Below are positions 13,501 to 24,945 of a DNA stretch of 64,000 nt, piece by piece. How positions within the stretch are numbered: position 1 is the stretch's first letter; each line of letters opens with the position of its first letter. The position numbers and the translations under genes are program-made. This DNA comes from Zingiber officinale (lineage: Eukaryota; Streptophyta; Magnoliopsida; Zingiberales; Zingiberaceae): NCBI RefSeq assembly GCF_018446385.1, contig NC_055992.1, positions 56,186,799 to 56,250,798 of the forward strand, read 5' to 3'. The notes beneath the pieces are model-generated. The model did no database searches and had not been told where the DNA came from. It saw only the letters and a program-made list of their open reading frames with translations.

Positions 13501-16500
13501 AAAGCAGGTAAACATGGTATCAAGTGTCTATATATCCAATACCTAATATCTAATGTCTAGTATCTGGTATTAGGTATCTGATACCTAGTGATATAGTATC
13601 TGCTAAACATCATAGATAGCAAAGGGAGACTGTATAGATACACGAATGAGTAGCTCGAAGATTGAGTGGAAGTATCAAGCGCAGGAAAAATACGAGTGGA
13701 GTCAAGATAAACATAATGGCTATCAAACATATAGCTCATGCACTAAGAACAATGTGCTAAAGAGATAAAGCAAGAAGTACCCGCCTTTAATTATCGATCG
13801 TGCTAACCATCTTCAACAAATCTAGACGATCACATCCACCTCGAATCCTACAAATACAGAATACGAGATAAAACCAAAGATCTACAATCAATGTGTCAAC
13901 TATCAACCAACCTAAACCGATTCAAACTCTTTCTTCACATACTTCAATTTAATCCAAGAAAGGCATGAATAAACAATCCAACTTATCCAGTCCAATTTAA
14001 TTGCATCAACAACTAAGCATCATGAATCGAACATGCATAATTCTTCCACATAATCAATTTTTAACTACCACATCTGATAATCCAACCAACACAACTAGTT
14101 ATTCATCCATAACCAATCTCCACTACCTTAGATTAAACATGCTATAATCACATTTGATTAAAACATAATTTAGTTTTCATCAACTCACCTGAATCGGAAA
14201 CCTCTATGTTAATTCACAACCGGAGAAGTGCTCGCTACCAAGGATCATGGCCGGAGAAAGATAGAGTTGTTGATTTCCAAATCCAACACCCTACATAACA
14301 ATCATAACAGTCATCTAAGCATCAAACTCAATCCCATGTTAACAACCCCTTCTCCAATTCTATAAACATCTTACCTTCATATGGCTGCTGCCCTATTATC
14401 TCACAGCCGAAGACCTAGCTATCGGAACCATTTGGTCACTTCCATCCAAACAATCACCCCGAATCAACACTAAATCTATAACAAACATTCAAATCATATG
14501 ATAGGCAATGGATTACCTCAAATCTGTGCCAACAGAACTAACTCCTGTGGAAAACCAATCTTTGGCAGCTAGACGGCAGGCTGCGCCACTGAGGCTAAGG
14601 GTAGCATCGGTGAGCAGAAGAATCAATGATCTGCCCGGAACGAAATGGAGGATGTAGAAGGTGCTCTGATGGTGGTATACATCGGGCTAGGGTTGACAAT
14701 AGCTGCTGTGGTGCAGAGTCGAGGTAGAGCAGAGCTGTGACAACTTTAAGGTACTTCTTGATGAGATCGCTGTTGCTCCGCTCATGTCCGACGGTCGGCG
14801 ATGGATTCAACCGTGAAAGAGGGGAAAGATTCCACGCCTCATGAGGAAAAGGAAGATGGAGAAACGGATCATGGGTGGCACTCGGGTGGAGCACGAGTGG
14901 CTCTCGGCACACACAGGGACAGCAGCGGCGATTAACGACGGCGCTGCTCTGAGAGGCGACACTCAAGAATCGGCATCAAGGTGAGGCGATCGTTCTTCAG
15001 GCGATGGTCGATGATGAGCTCGCGACATCGGCTGAGAGGGAGGGAGACGGCTAGGGCCTCCCTGGGCCGACGGCTTACACTCGGGGAAGGAGAGGAGTCG
15101 CGTCGGCACCGTCGGTTTGGGAAGGTAGCGGCGGCGCGAGAGGGTGAGGGAGAGGCGGCGGGGAAGTGGAGAGCTTGAGAGGAGGGCTCGGGTGTGCGGC
15201 GGATGAAAAGGGGAAGGAGGTGTCGGCGTGAGAGGGAGGGGAAGAAGATTAGGTTTAATATAAACATATATAACTTAGGTTTAGTTAATCAAGATCTAAG
15301 TCCATTCCTCAATCAACTCCCATATTTAGGCATTCCAAAGAGGCTTTCTCGCTGCCCAATAATTGATCCCCTTAAAGTACGCCGAACGGGCTCCGAAAAA
15401 TTCCCAGAAAATTTCTAAAAATTCTTGAAAAATCCAAAATGATTATTAGTTCAATAACCTTATTATTTAATTATTATTTGGACACCGTATTTACAAAAAC
15501 AATTTCAGAATATTATTTAATAAAATTTATTATATTTTTAAAATTTTAAATATATTTTTTATATTTTATTGGGATAATTAAATTAGGGTTTATGAATGTC
15601 TCTTTTAAATATCACAATTAAGTGGGAATTGGAATTGTTGGATTTATTTAAATTGGAAATTAATTTTGCATAGTAACTCACACCCGCTACCCTTGTGTGG
15701 CCGTGACTCGCCCGCGATGCCTCTGACACCCCGCGGATGCCCCGGAGGCATCCGACGACACCTCTAGCGGCACTGGAGGCGTCCGGCGAGGCTTCCGGCA
15801 GCGCTGGAAGCGTCCCGTGACGATTTCGGCGTTGCCAGAAACATCTCACGCAACACCTCCGGCGCCCGTGATGCTTCCGACGGCATCAGAAGCGTCTGGC
15901 GACGCTTCCCATGCTGTTTTACGACGACGAGCGCGCGATCGTGCGACTCCTCCTAGCGCATGATGCGATGAAATCATCGCTCGTCCAATGTCGGTTTCGA
16001 TGCGCGGGAGGAACGGTAGTTTTGCCCGTTCCACCCAGCACAGAACGAAATTTTGAACACTGTGCATATAAACTACCAACTAGACAACGATATACTATTA
16101 CTAACATAATAACACAAGTATAAATGACTATTAGTAGCATGGATCAATGTGACTCCATGGATATTAAGTAGAGTAAAATAAGAGCAAGTAAGTTAGTATC
16201 AAACTTAAGAAGCAAGAGGTAAACAAGTAAATGCTACCTAATTAACATAAATTAAAGAAAAATCATGCACTAGATGAAAGATCTAAAGAAGTCAAAGAAG
16301 GAATTACCCATTTGTTATTGTAGAAAATTCTAACCGTCTTCAAGTTAGGGGGCCTATCACGAACTCAAATCCCTAACTAGCAACGTCTTCTCTGGTTGTT
16401 TCTCACCGTGGCAGGCGGCTGACCATGGCATGGGGTCGGTGATGGGAGGTGAGGGTTGCAAGCTTGTGTGGCATGCGGTCGGTGACTCATGGTAATAATT

Positions 16501-19500
16501 ATTCATTTCTCTAGGCAATATCCTGTTTAAAAATTATAATAATTTAAATTTAAAATTATCGAAGTTCAATTCAATTAACTCAAGCTTATTGAATTTAAAA
16601 TTATTAGCTCAGTTTGTTGCAAGTTTTTTTCAATCGACTTTATGGTTGATTTGACATATTAATCGACTGAATGTGACCTTGGTCGACTAGACATATCAAT
16701 CGATTGATGTGACCATTAGTCAATTGGCTTATTAACTTTGATCCTGAAACACTCATTTCTTGGTCAAGTCCTTGTCAATGAAAGAGAATTATCCTAGACT
16801 TCGTCTTCCTACCCCTGTTGGACTTTCTTTATTTGCCCGCACTTGCATGACTTATTTGGCAAATGTCATGGTTCTCATCAAGCCATGGTTTAAAATTTCA
16901 TTTCATGTCCGGTGAAACGAACAAAATTTATTGTTTTGTCGGCTGCTTGGCATTGGCACCATTGACACCGCAGAGGGGACCTCCGCAAGTCGCGACTCCT
17001 TGGATTGTAGTGGGGGTGTGCGTGAGACACGAGGTCTTGTCTAGCAATGATGGAGAAAGGCCAGGCGGTTTCATGGCCTCTCCTTCAGCCAACCATGCAA
17101 AGAGGGAGGGATGACACCGAAATTAAACTTAGGAAGTTTAATTGGAACTTAGGTTAATTGATCTTATCAGCTCTTAACTTAAATAGGAAAAATACCTCCT
17201 AAAATCCTATTCCATTTATCACATTAAAATGTCCATAAATTCATTAAAAAATATGGAAACATTTTAATAAATTCTGTAAATTTGTGTAACTTTATTTCTT
17301 TACTAAATAGTAGTTATATTATTATTATTTTCTTAAATAATTTAATTTGATTGAATTTTAATAGTTTTAATCCATCATCGATCCTAGATATGATATATAT
17401 TTAATTATATATATCTATTTATGTTGTATATGACAATACATGTTATGAAACAAATCTATTGGTGATGGAACATTTGGATGATTGTTTCATTAGTTGATTT
17501 TTTTGAACATCATCAGTGGACTCATGGTAATAATTATTCATTTCTCTAGGCAGTATCCTATTTAAAAATTATAATAATTTAAATTTAAAATTATCGAAGT
17601 TCAATTCAATTAACTCAAGCTTATTGAATTTAAAATTATTAGCTCAGTTTGTTGCAAGTTTTTTTCAATCGACTTTATGGTTGATTTGACATATTAATCG
17701 ACTGAATGTGACCTTGGTCGACTAGACATATCAATTGATTGATGTGACCATTAGTCAATTGGCTTATTAACTTTGATCCTGAAACACTCATTTCTTGGTC
17801 AAGTCCTTGTCTATGAAAGAGAATTATCCTAGACTTCGTCTTCCTACCCCTGTTGGACTTTCTTTATTTGCCCGCACTTGCATGACTTATTTGGCAAATG
17901 TCATGGTTCTCATCAAGCCATGGTTTAAAATTTCATTTCATGTCCGGTGAAACGAACAAAATTTATTGTTTTGTCGGCTGCTTGGCATTGGCACCATTGA
18001 CACCGCAGAGGGGACCTCCGCAAGTCGTGACTCCTTGGATTGTAGTGGGGGTGTGCGTGAGCAGGGGTACAAAAACTTAAGAAAAAAAAATTAAAACATA
18101 GGTTAATAATTTCAATCAACTCTTAGCTATAATAGGATAATTAAATATGCATAATCAAAATCTAATAAAATTATCCTATTAATTTAATACATATATTGTC
18201 TTTATTTTAATTTTAAAAATATAATCAAATATTTATTTATTTACCATAGGTAGGCGCTGGATCCTATATTTTTTTCTTAAAAATGATTTTATCTTTTATT
18301 TTTTCATCTTTGATTTTTTAATATTTAGATTAAATTTTTGATTTTTTACTAATATATTTTATAACTAAAATCATATCGGCACGATACAGTACCAAAACCG
18401 CATCATTTTGGTCATAAACTAGAACTCCAATACGATTTGAGATTTTAAATCATGCATCAAGTTACTTGGTCTTCCACTTGCCATGTATCTTGTCCTCATC
18501 GACTTGCTTGGATTTTCATCATTGCACCTATACATGTCAACTTCCCTGCATTTGTACACTACATATGAGATTATTAAAGTTTGCTCAAAACATATGCAAG
18601 CTATACATGCTTGCACTAACAATCTTTCCTTTTATAATGTTTGGCAACTGATTTAAATTAGGTCTCATAAAATAAATACAATAATCATAAATGCAAACAA
18701 TACATCTAATCACTTTAAATGGAAGCGTTAAGTGAAAAGCATGTTAAGTGAAAAGCATCTAATCACTTTAAATGGAAGCGTTAAGTGAAAAGCATGTCAA
18801 GTGAAAAGCATTGAATGTTCGGCCACTCACCTCCTTTTTTATACAATGATCATAATAAAGGTATCTGTTTCTAACTTAAACCCATCACCTTTTCCCCTTT
18901 GATATACATAAAAAAATTAACTATCTAGGTGTCATAGGCATAATGATTTAATGAGATTCTAAGCTTCTTTTAGACTTATTAGGACTAGTGATATACTACA
19001 TTGGATAATATGCCCCCTTTTTTAAATTAACAGGAGAAATTTGTTGTAGTTGGTTTTTGTATCCCAGTGTTTGATTGACTCATTCATTTTTTCTCTACAG
19101 CATGATGAATGCATTGTCTGAGGGACTGAGTTTAGCTAATAGTAGTGGATTGAGCCAGCAAACGCTCCTGGACGTATTGGTACTTCATTTTACAACTTGT
19201 GGAAGGCTTAGCTTAGTAGTTCCACAAAATAGAATTTATCGTATGTTAAATGAATGTTTTGGTATTTGCTCAATTTTGGTAATAGGAACTGGGGGCAATT
19301 GCGAATCCCATGTTCAAGCTTAAGGGCCCTGCAATGATCCAAAGCAGCTACCCACCTGCATTTCCCCTGAAGCATCAGCAGAAAGACATGAGGCTGGCAC
19401 TTGCTCTTGGCGATGAAAATGCTGTCTCAATGCCTGTTGCTGCCGCAGCTAATGAGGTACTATCACTGCTGTAAACTAAACATCAATCATCTATCTCTTA

Positions 19501-19636
19501 CGCACAATCACAACTTATTGTGACATTTTTAAATCTACAGGTTTTTAAGAAGGCCATAAGTATGGGACTAGGAGACCAGGATTTCTCAGCTGTGCATGAA
19601 GCAGTGAAGACTGCCCAAGATCCAGACAATGCATGA
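7512..19636 (+). CDS. GLYR1: Glyoxylate/succinic semialdehyde reductase, 3' part (5 exons)
   Basis: NADPH-dependent reductase of the beta-hydroxyacid dehydrogenase family; the plant enzymes detoxify glyoxylate to glycolate and succinic semialdehyde to 4-hydroxybutyrate. Exons: 7512-7613, 8871-8986, 19101-19179, 19286-19456, 19541-19636 (TGA). All junctions are AG/GT and the phases join without a break, giving 187 residues. Visible motifs are the substrate-binding APVSGSKKPAEDGQL, the catalytic-lysine segment GNGAKMKLVVNMIMG, and the C-terminal-domain AIANPMFKLKGPAM and LKHQQKDMRLAL. The family is about 290 residues, so the Rossmann NADP-binding half (about 105 residues) must lie upstream of the window. 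The coding sequence looks intact; only the introns are swollen by transposons. The GLYR1-type (cytosolic) assignment is from general likeness; a GLYR2-type paralogue is possible, and the missing N-terminus would decide targeting. Confidence 0.88.
10583..11509 (-). mobile_element. Tekay-like LTR remnant, left part
   Basis: The left edge GTCACGCCCCGGGGG parallels the terminus of the solo LTR at 12169. A shared internal block (CCTTTACCTGCTA..., TGAGTA...AGCGGGTA..., AGATAGTGCATGA) also appears at 10910-10995 and 12612-12705. Imperfect repeats of about 45-70 bp with the core ACGACCTGTCTCATGGGCAG fill 11210-11450. It is cut at 11509 by hAT element 2 and appears to resume after 16073. Confidence 0.6.
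12169..15495 (-). mobile_element. Solo LTR of a Tekay/Del-type gypsy, 3327 bp
   Basis: It runs from TGTCACGCCCCC to GTATTTACA on the plus strand and has TG...CA ends. It is flanked by perfect 5-bp copies AAAAC at 12164-12168 and 15496-15500. Reversed, its end carries the same CCGGTACAGGGGAGA...CTGCCGAAATTTTTTCGG signature as the Tekay 5' LTR end at 28210-28260, which sets family and orientation. There is no internal region, PBS or second LTR, so it is a solo LTR from LTR-LTR recombination. Open frames inside (such as 12938-13414) look incidental. Confidence 0.9.
15695..15915. repeat. GC-rich imperfect repeats inside hAT element 2
   Basis: Short imperfect units built on CCGG...GAGGC/GAAGCGTCC recur (GGAGGCATCC, GGAGGCGTCC, GGAAGCGTCC, AGAAGCGTCT). 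Related GC-rich units occur at 3050-3130 in element 1. They contrast with the AT-rich flanks. Confidence 0.6.
16074..16483 (-). mobile_element. Tekay-like LTR remnant, right part
   Basis: This sequence follows the right target-site copy of hAT element 2 and continues the style of 10583-11509 (for example AATCATGCACTAGATGAAAG and GAATTACCCA, resembling the solo LTR around 13735-13790). It is interpreted as the other half of the LTR interrupted by element 2. Its far end is not defined. Confidence 0.4.
16484..17026 (+). repeat. 543-bp duplicated segment, copy 1
   Basis: It runs from GACTCATGG to GTGTGCGTGAG and matches 17519-18061 at equal length with only about five substitutions seen by eye. 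It includes the left end of a hAT MITE (CATGGTTTAAAATTTC at 16884), which is truncated here. Confidence 0.9.
17519..18061 (+). repeat. 543-bp duplicated segment, copy 2
   Basis: This is the second copy of 16484-17026; the period is 1035 bp and the spacer (17027-17518) is 492 bp. Sites such as CAGTATCCTAT versus CAATATCCTGT distinguish the copies. The right part is the left portion of the intact MITE. Confidence 0.9.
17919..18454 (+). mobile_element. Short hAT MITE, 536 bp (element 3)
   Basis: The ends CATGGTTTAAAATTTCA and TGAGATTTTAAATCATG form a TIR. Flanking 8-mers CATCAAGC (17911-17918) and CATCAAGT (18455-18462) match 7 of 8. The right subterminal block (ATATCGGCACGATACAGTACCAAAACCGCATC) repeats the signature in hAT elements 1 and 2. 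It has no coding capacity. Confidence 0.8.
18703..18808 (+). repeat. 53-bp tandem duplication in intron
   Basis: Two units (18703-18755, 18756-18808) start CATCTAATCACTTTAAATGG and differ by one base. Each contains the inner repeat AAGTGAAAAGCATG. It lies about 290 bp before the third exon of the window. Confidence 0.9.
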
Positions 19637-21840
19637 AAACAGGTCCCAGAACTATCAAATTGCACCTGCATTATGTCAAGTGACTGATAAAACAAACATT
19701 TCATCATTGTATAACCACATATTTCTTTAGATTCATTCGGTGTTTTGATTCTGATATTATAATCCAAGATTGTTTTACTAATATTTGGTTCCTCGATGAT
19801 GCAAAATATTTTGAGTGCCATGTTTTTTTTGTAAGTGGCCATACCCCATCGAATGAAGATTAAGTTTTCATTTTTTATATAACGAGCCTATAGATTTTCA
19901 CATGTCCATGCTTAACCAGTCAAGATGTGACCCTTCAATTCTCTGTAAACAACTCTCTTCAATTAAATGATGGAATACACCTGCCAGCAAGTACCATTAA
20001 TTTCCATTATTTGATGAAATCCTACAGTGCATGCTAGCCATCCTACAATTAAATGATCTCTTATTATGTCTTGGATTAATGTTTATGCCTTGAGTTTTGG
20101 CCAAACTCATCCTTTAACCCCTAGCTTGGCAGGTGAGGTCCCTCGTGCATGATCATAGTGGGTAAGTCGCCATTTTAAGAATTTTGACATTTGATAAGTC
20201 TTCTCTTCTACTGTCCTCGATGAGTTACAAGACATGAATTGTCAAGAGGGCAAGCTAATCCAAGGAGTGCTTGTCACAAACTTGATAATGAAATAGAACG
20301 ATGATTTTTTTGACTCAGTGATTGATGATCTTGAATCACGTAGTGGCTTTTGCAAAGAGTTAAACTTGCCTTCTTCCATAGTGTGCAATCAGGGTGGTTA
20401 GTTACGATATGATACTATCCATTCGACTGTAACTTGCATGATTGAGGAAGAGCTCATGGTGCATCAACTCGAAGACAGGGTCCTTGAATATTGATGATGA
20501 CTTGGCATGACCATGGTTACACCAAATAATCTTCAAGATACAAGCACTAGGGTGGTGATGGAGTAGTTTTGGAGCATTATTTGGCACAACCAAATTGGTC
20601 GCTCGGTGGCTCGAGGTTTATAGAGCCTAGAGAAGGATGATAGGGGATGTCTGAGGGACTATAGGATGAGAAGTATCAAGGGTAACAATGACAGTCGTTG
20701 ACGGAAGTACACTATATAGGTGAAGTGTGAGAGATGACACATAGAGGAGTCAGGTGCATCTAAGGGACGAGTAACTTCATAGGAGACAGAGTGAAGTAAA
20801 ATCAAGATGTAATAATAAGATTTCAATAGTAAGCGGTAACAATTGAGTGATTTGTGCATGTGGGACAAACATGGAACTCAACATAGGCATGAGACTTGAT
20901 TATTAGGATAATCAGAGTCAAGTTCTAGTCGACTGGAATTGAAAACTAAATCGATTAGATAGTCAACTCGAGCTGAGGAGCTTGCGGGTTCTAGTCGACT
21001 GGACAATTGAAATCTAAATCGATTAGATAGTCAACTCAAGCTGAGGAGCTTGCGAACATAATGTTTTTGTTTGTGGCTCACTTGATTAAGTAGTCAAGTG
21101 AACTAAGAGCAATCAACTGATGTTAGGATCTAGTCAACTAATGTTAGGATTGATAAGACATCAATTAAATCGAAAGTTCAGTTAATTCCAAATTTCAATT
21201 TTGTTTTAAATATTGGTTTAATCTATTTAGTTTTGATATTGAAATTCAAAATTTGATTAAATTGATCAAACCAAACTGAGGAAATCGGTCGACTGCTATA
21301 TTTTGATCAATCAACCAATGCCCCTAAATCGATATTTGTATCCCTAAAAATGTAAAAGCACCACTATGGCCTATCTCCCAAGTTTTGACTCTCAACTTTC
21401 CCCACAACCTTAAGCACCTTAGCCCTATAGCCCCTCCTCATCGATGATCAGCCATCTCTCGTCATTCAAGCTTAACCCTCTCTACTCCCGTATCCCATCG
21501 TCTGTCACTAACATGAGCACTCAGCCCCATCTCAGACTCTCGTCATTGCTATCAGCCCCTCCAGCCCCCTACAATATTGTGATTCATGCACTTAGTTGGA
21601 TCAAAGGTTCCCTAATTTACTCCCGAGCTCCCATCATCTCCCGTGACACCGACACACTCTCTCCTCACCACCGACAACAAAAAGATTAGGGTTTTAGGAT
21701 TTACTAATGATTCATCATAAATGATAAATGAATGTTCAATATTTAGATTGCTTGTAGTTAATCATGATTCATGAATATTTAATCCAATTTTAAGTATATT
21801 TTGATGAAAATTATGTTTATATATGTAGATGCCAATGTAG
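19637..21840. other. Intergenic DNA downstream of GLYR
   Basis: 19637 to about 19900 is the probable 3' untranslated region; no canonical polyadenylation signal stands out. Beyond it no conserved coding region is visible. Short frames at 20402-20868 and 21444-21689 show no recognisable domain. 21180-21840 has repeat-like AT-rich DNA. Confidence 0.5.
20922..21056 (+). repeat. 66-bp tandem duplication with AGTCGACTGG motif
   Basis: Two units (20922-20987 and 20988-21056) each open GTTCTAGTCGACTGG and carry AAATCGATTAGATAGTCAAC and GAGCTGAGGAGCTTGCG. They differ by a few bases and a short indel. The GTCGACTGG core recurs in the SIRE-like element at the window end. Confidence 0.85.
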
Positions 21841-24690
21841 ACCCAGCCATGTGCCGAACTTGGCTTGGGCCCGTAACTAGGTCAATGGGTCGGTTACCCA
21901 TTGACTCGAACTGAACCGTGGGGGCCAGGCCGGTTACGGCTCAATGGCCCAATGACCAAGCTAGTTATGATTAAATGACACAATGATCGAAATTATTGGT
22001 TCAATGATGGAGATAAAGGTGGGTCGTGGCTTGGGGAATATGCGATGCTACAGTAGCTCCCTCTCGAAACTCTCGAGTACCGAGGCTCACAACTGGGCGA
22101 GTAGCGCAATCGTACGAAACTCAGTCGGGAGCCCTAGAGTAGACTGGTCAGCCAAAGCAACTGACCGAGTCACCCAATCACCAAACCCGGTCAGGACATT
22201 AAACGGACCGATCGGGATAGATGCCTGATCGGGTAAAACCTGATTGGTCACGTGCCTTAACGCTTACAAGGAGGCTAAGTCAATGAAACCTCTGCAGGAG
22301 GGATGAGCAGTGAACAAATTACTTAAACGTAGCAAGCGGAGAGTAGCGTGGGATATATGTGAACGTACTCAGTGAACAATACATGACATTAGGATCATCC
22401 GCCCAAACATATGCTTGTAATAATTTTCAAAGTCTAAGTATACATTCATGAAAGAGAAGGATACAAGATAAGCGCAAGTTAATCATCAAAAGACGGGAAG
22501 GCGTCATCGGGGAGCTCTCGGAGAAGGCGACCCCTGTCCAGGAAATCCTCAGGAGGGGCTAACCGGGGGTAACCTTTCTCACAAAGCTACAGCAGGGCTC
22601 CTACGCCACCGTAGTAGACCATCCGGTCGATGAGACTGCCTATCTTTGTTGGTTGCTACTCGGAAAACCTAGAGGTTCCACTGTACAAAAATTTTGTACA
22701 AAGGTCTGAACCTTTTCCTAGTTACCATGTGTTCTTTTAAATTAAATTTTGGATCGCCTGCGGAACTTAACACGTTTGATCCAAAACTTAATCTATTCGT
22801 TCTTTTAGGTTTTGACTTGGGTCTCCTGCGGAACTTAACACGTTCGACCCAAATCGCCTTAAGTTATTAATTCCATTAAATATTAATTTCCATAATCGGT
22901 TCCCAGTACTGACGTGGCGAGGCACATGACCTTCTTGGATATGGGAGCAACCACCACCGACTAGACAAAACCTTTTATAGAAAGCTAATATTTAATTTCC
23001 TAAAATAACTTTAGGTTAACCGAAAAGAACAATCAAATCACAAGGAAAAGAAAAAAAATAAAAGAACACAACATCGAAAAACATATTCGAAATTCTAGAA
23101 TCGTAAGCCTCTTGTATTTAGTATTATTTCCATAAATAACTAGTATGATGCGGAAAGAACAATTACTAGTTATACCTTGTAGAAAAACCTCTTGATCTTC
23201 TACCGTATTCCTCTTTTAACCTCGGACGTTGTGTGGGCAATGATCTTCCGAGATGAGAAACCACCAACCACCTTCTTCTCCTCCTAGCTAGGTTCGGCCA
23301 CAAAGAAAAAGCTTCACCAAGGAAGAAAATCAAAACACTAACCAAGCTCCAAGAGATGCTAGCTCTCTCTCCTTCTTCTTCTTCTTCTCCGAGTAGTATC
23401 CGGCCACCACAAGAGCTCCAATGGAAGAGGGAGATTCGGCCACCACAAGAGGAAGAGAGGGAGAGGATGGTCGGCCACACCAAGGAGCAAAAGAGGGAGA
23501 GAAATAATAGATGTTGTACATCATGAAGGCACCCTCACCCCTTCTTTTATATTCCTTGGCCTAGGTAAATTAGGAAATTTAATTACAATAAAATTTCCTT
23601 AATTTTCTTGACATGATTTAATTGAGAAAAATAAAATAAAATTTCCCCAATTGAAATCAAGTGGCCGGCCATATCATGTAAACAAATTGGACAAGTTTCA
23701 ATCAACAATTAAAACTTCCTAATTTGTTTCCGGAAATTTTAAAATTAAAATTTCTCTTTAAAAATCTCTTCATGGTTAATAAAAAGAAATTTCTATAATT
23801 TTAATTTTATCAATCATGTGGATAATTTTAAAGAGAAAATAAAACATCTCACCAATCTACAAATAAGGAAAGAGATCTAATCTCTTTCTTTAATCTTTTG
23901 TAGATCTTTTACAAGAGAGATATTTTAATTTTAATTCTCTTTAATAAATTATTTCTTCCACATAATAAAAATTAAAATTAAAATTCCTTTTAAATTTAAT
24001 TTGGCCGACCCCCACTAGCTTGGGTTCAAGCTAGGGCCGGCCACCCAATTTTATACCTAGGCCGGCCCTAGCTTGGTTCCCAAGTTAGCTTGGCCGGCCC
24101 CTTATTGGTGGGTATAGAAGGTGGGTATAGGTGGGTATAGAACTCTATAAATAAGAGGTTACGATAGGGACCGAGAAGAGGAATTGGTTTTGGTCTCCCG
24201 ATAAAATTAAGCATCCCGTGTTCGCCCCGAACACACAACTTAATTTTATCAATAATAATTCATTCCACTAGAGAACTATTATTGAACCACCGCACCAATC
24301 CCAAATTACATTTTTGGGCTCCTTCTTATTATGAGTGTGTTAGTCTCCTATACCACTCAACTTAATTGTGATGTCAACTCATTTAATTAATATCTTAGTC
24401 CAAGAGTAGTACCACTCAACCTTATCGTCATGTCGGACTAAGTCCACCTGCAGGGTTTAACATGACAATCCTTATGAGCTCCTCTTGGGGACATTATCAA
24501 CCTAGTATCTCTAGGACACAGTTTCCTTCTATAATCAACAACACACACTATAAGTGATACCATTTCCCAACTTATCGGGCTTATTGATTCATCGAACTAA
24601 ATCTCACCCATTGATAAATTAAAGAAATAAATATCAAATATATGTGCTTGTTATTATATTAGGATTAAGAGCACACACTTCCATAATAAC

Positions 24691-24695
24691 CGAGG
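24691..24695. repeat. Target-site duplication of Tekay element (left, CGAGG)
   Basis: The uninterrupted LTR at 39050 reads CGAGGTCTTTG. Here CGAGG precedes TGTAACG, and CAAGG at 32309-32313 follows CGTTACA. The two copies differ at one base. Confidence 0.75.
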
Positions 24696-24870
24696 TGTAA
24701 CGACCCAATTTTCCCTATTTCAAGTTCTAAAAGTCCATAAAAATATTTGGAAATACTTTTAAAATATTCTAGAGATTTTTAGAAATTTTTAGAGTATTTT
24801 TACGTAATTTTTGGAGGTCGTTTAGTATGTTTACAAAAAGAAAGAAGTTTTGACAAAAAAATCGTTGAAG

Positions 24871-24945
24871 GTGAGACTCGAACCCAAGACCTCCGATCGA
24901 ACCTGACCCCAACCGGACATAGCCAACCAACTGGGCTACGTGTGG
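24871..24945 (-). ncRNA. tRNA-like relic within Tekay LTR
   Basis: On the minus strand the 75-bp stretch has an A-box-like AGCCCAGTTGG and a B-box-like GGGTTCGAGTC at tRNA spacing. I could not fold a full cloverleaf by eye, so this is a tRNA-like relic and not a functional tRNA call. Confidence 0.4.

Larger units (their letters stand above)
11510..16065 (-). mobile_element. hAT transposon, non-autonomous (element 2), split by a solo LTR
   Basis: The left end CAAGGTTTAAAATTTCG and the inverse right end CGAAATTTTGAACACTG are TIR-like. 11520-12168 is the inverse of 6250-6600 of element 1, and 15496-16050 resembles the inverse of 2790-3300. Flanking 8-mers GTATAAAC (11502-11509) and ATATAAAC (16066-16073) match 7 of 8, as expected for an aged hAT target-site duplication. 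Without the inserted LTR it is about 1.2 kb and contains no transposase. Confidence 0.7.
8987..19100 (+). other. 10.1-kb intron of GLYR gene, filled with transposons
   Basis: The intron has a GTACTT donor at 8987 and a pyrimidine-rich TTCTCTACAG acceptor. It interrupts the GGC-AG|C codon of the GSMMN motif. 8987-10580 shows no clear gene or element. The remainder holds a Tekay-like LTR remnant, hAT element 2 with a solo LTR, a 543-bp duplication, a hAT MITE and a 53-bp tandem repeat. The other introns in the window are 1257, 106 and 84 bp. Confidence 0.85.

Noticed and set aside
14595..15267. GC-rich open frames on both strands
   Set aside because: They lie inside the solo LTR and have no domain; high GC opens frames by chance.
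23166..23524. 105-codon and 64-codon open frames in the copia LTR, also at 37502-37860
   Set aside because: Open in both LTRs only because the LTRs are nearly identical; overlapping frames are equally open and no domain is seen.
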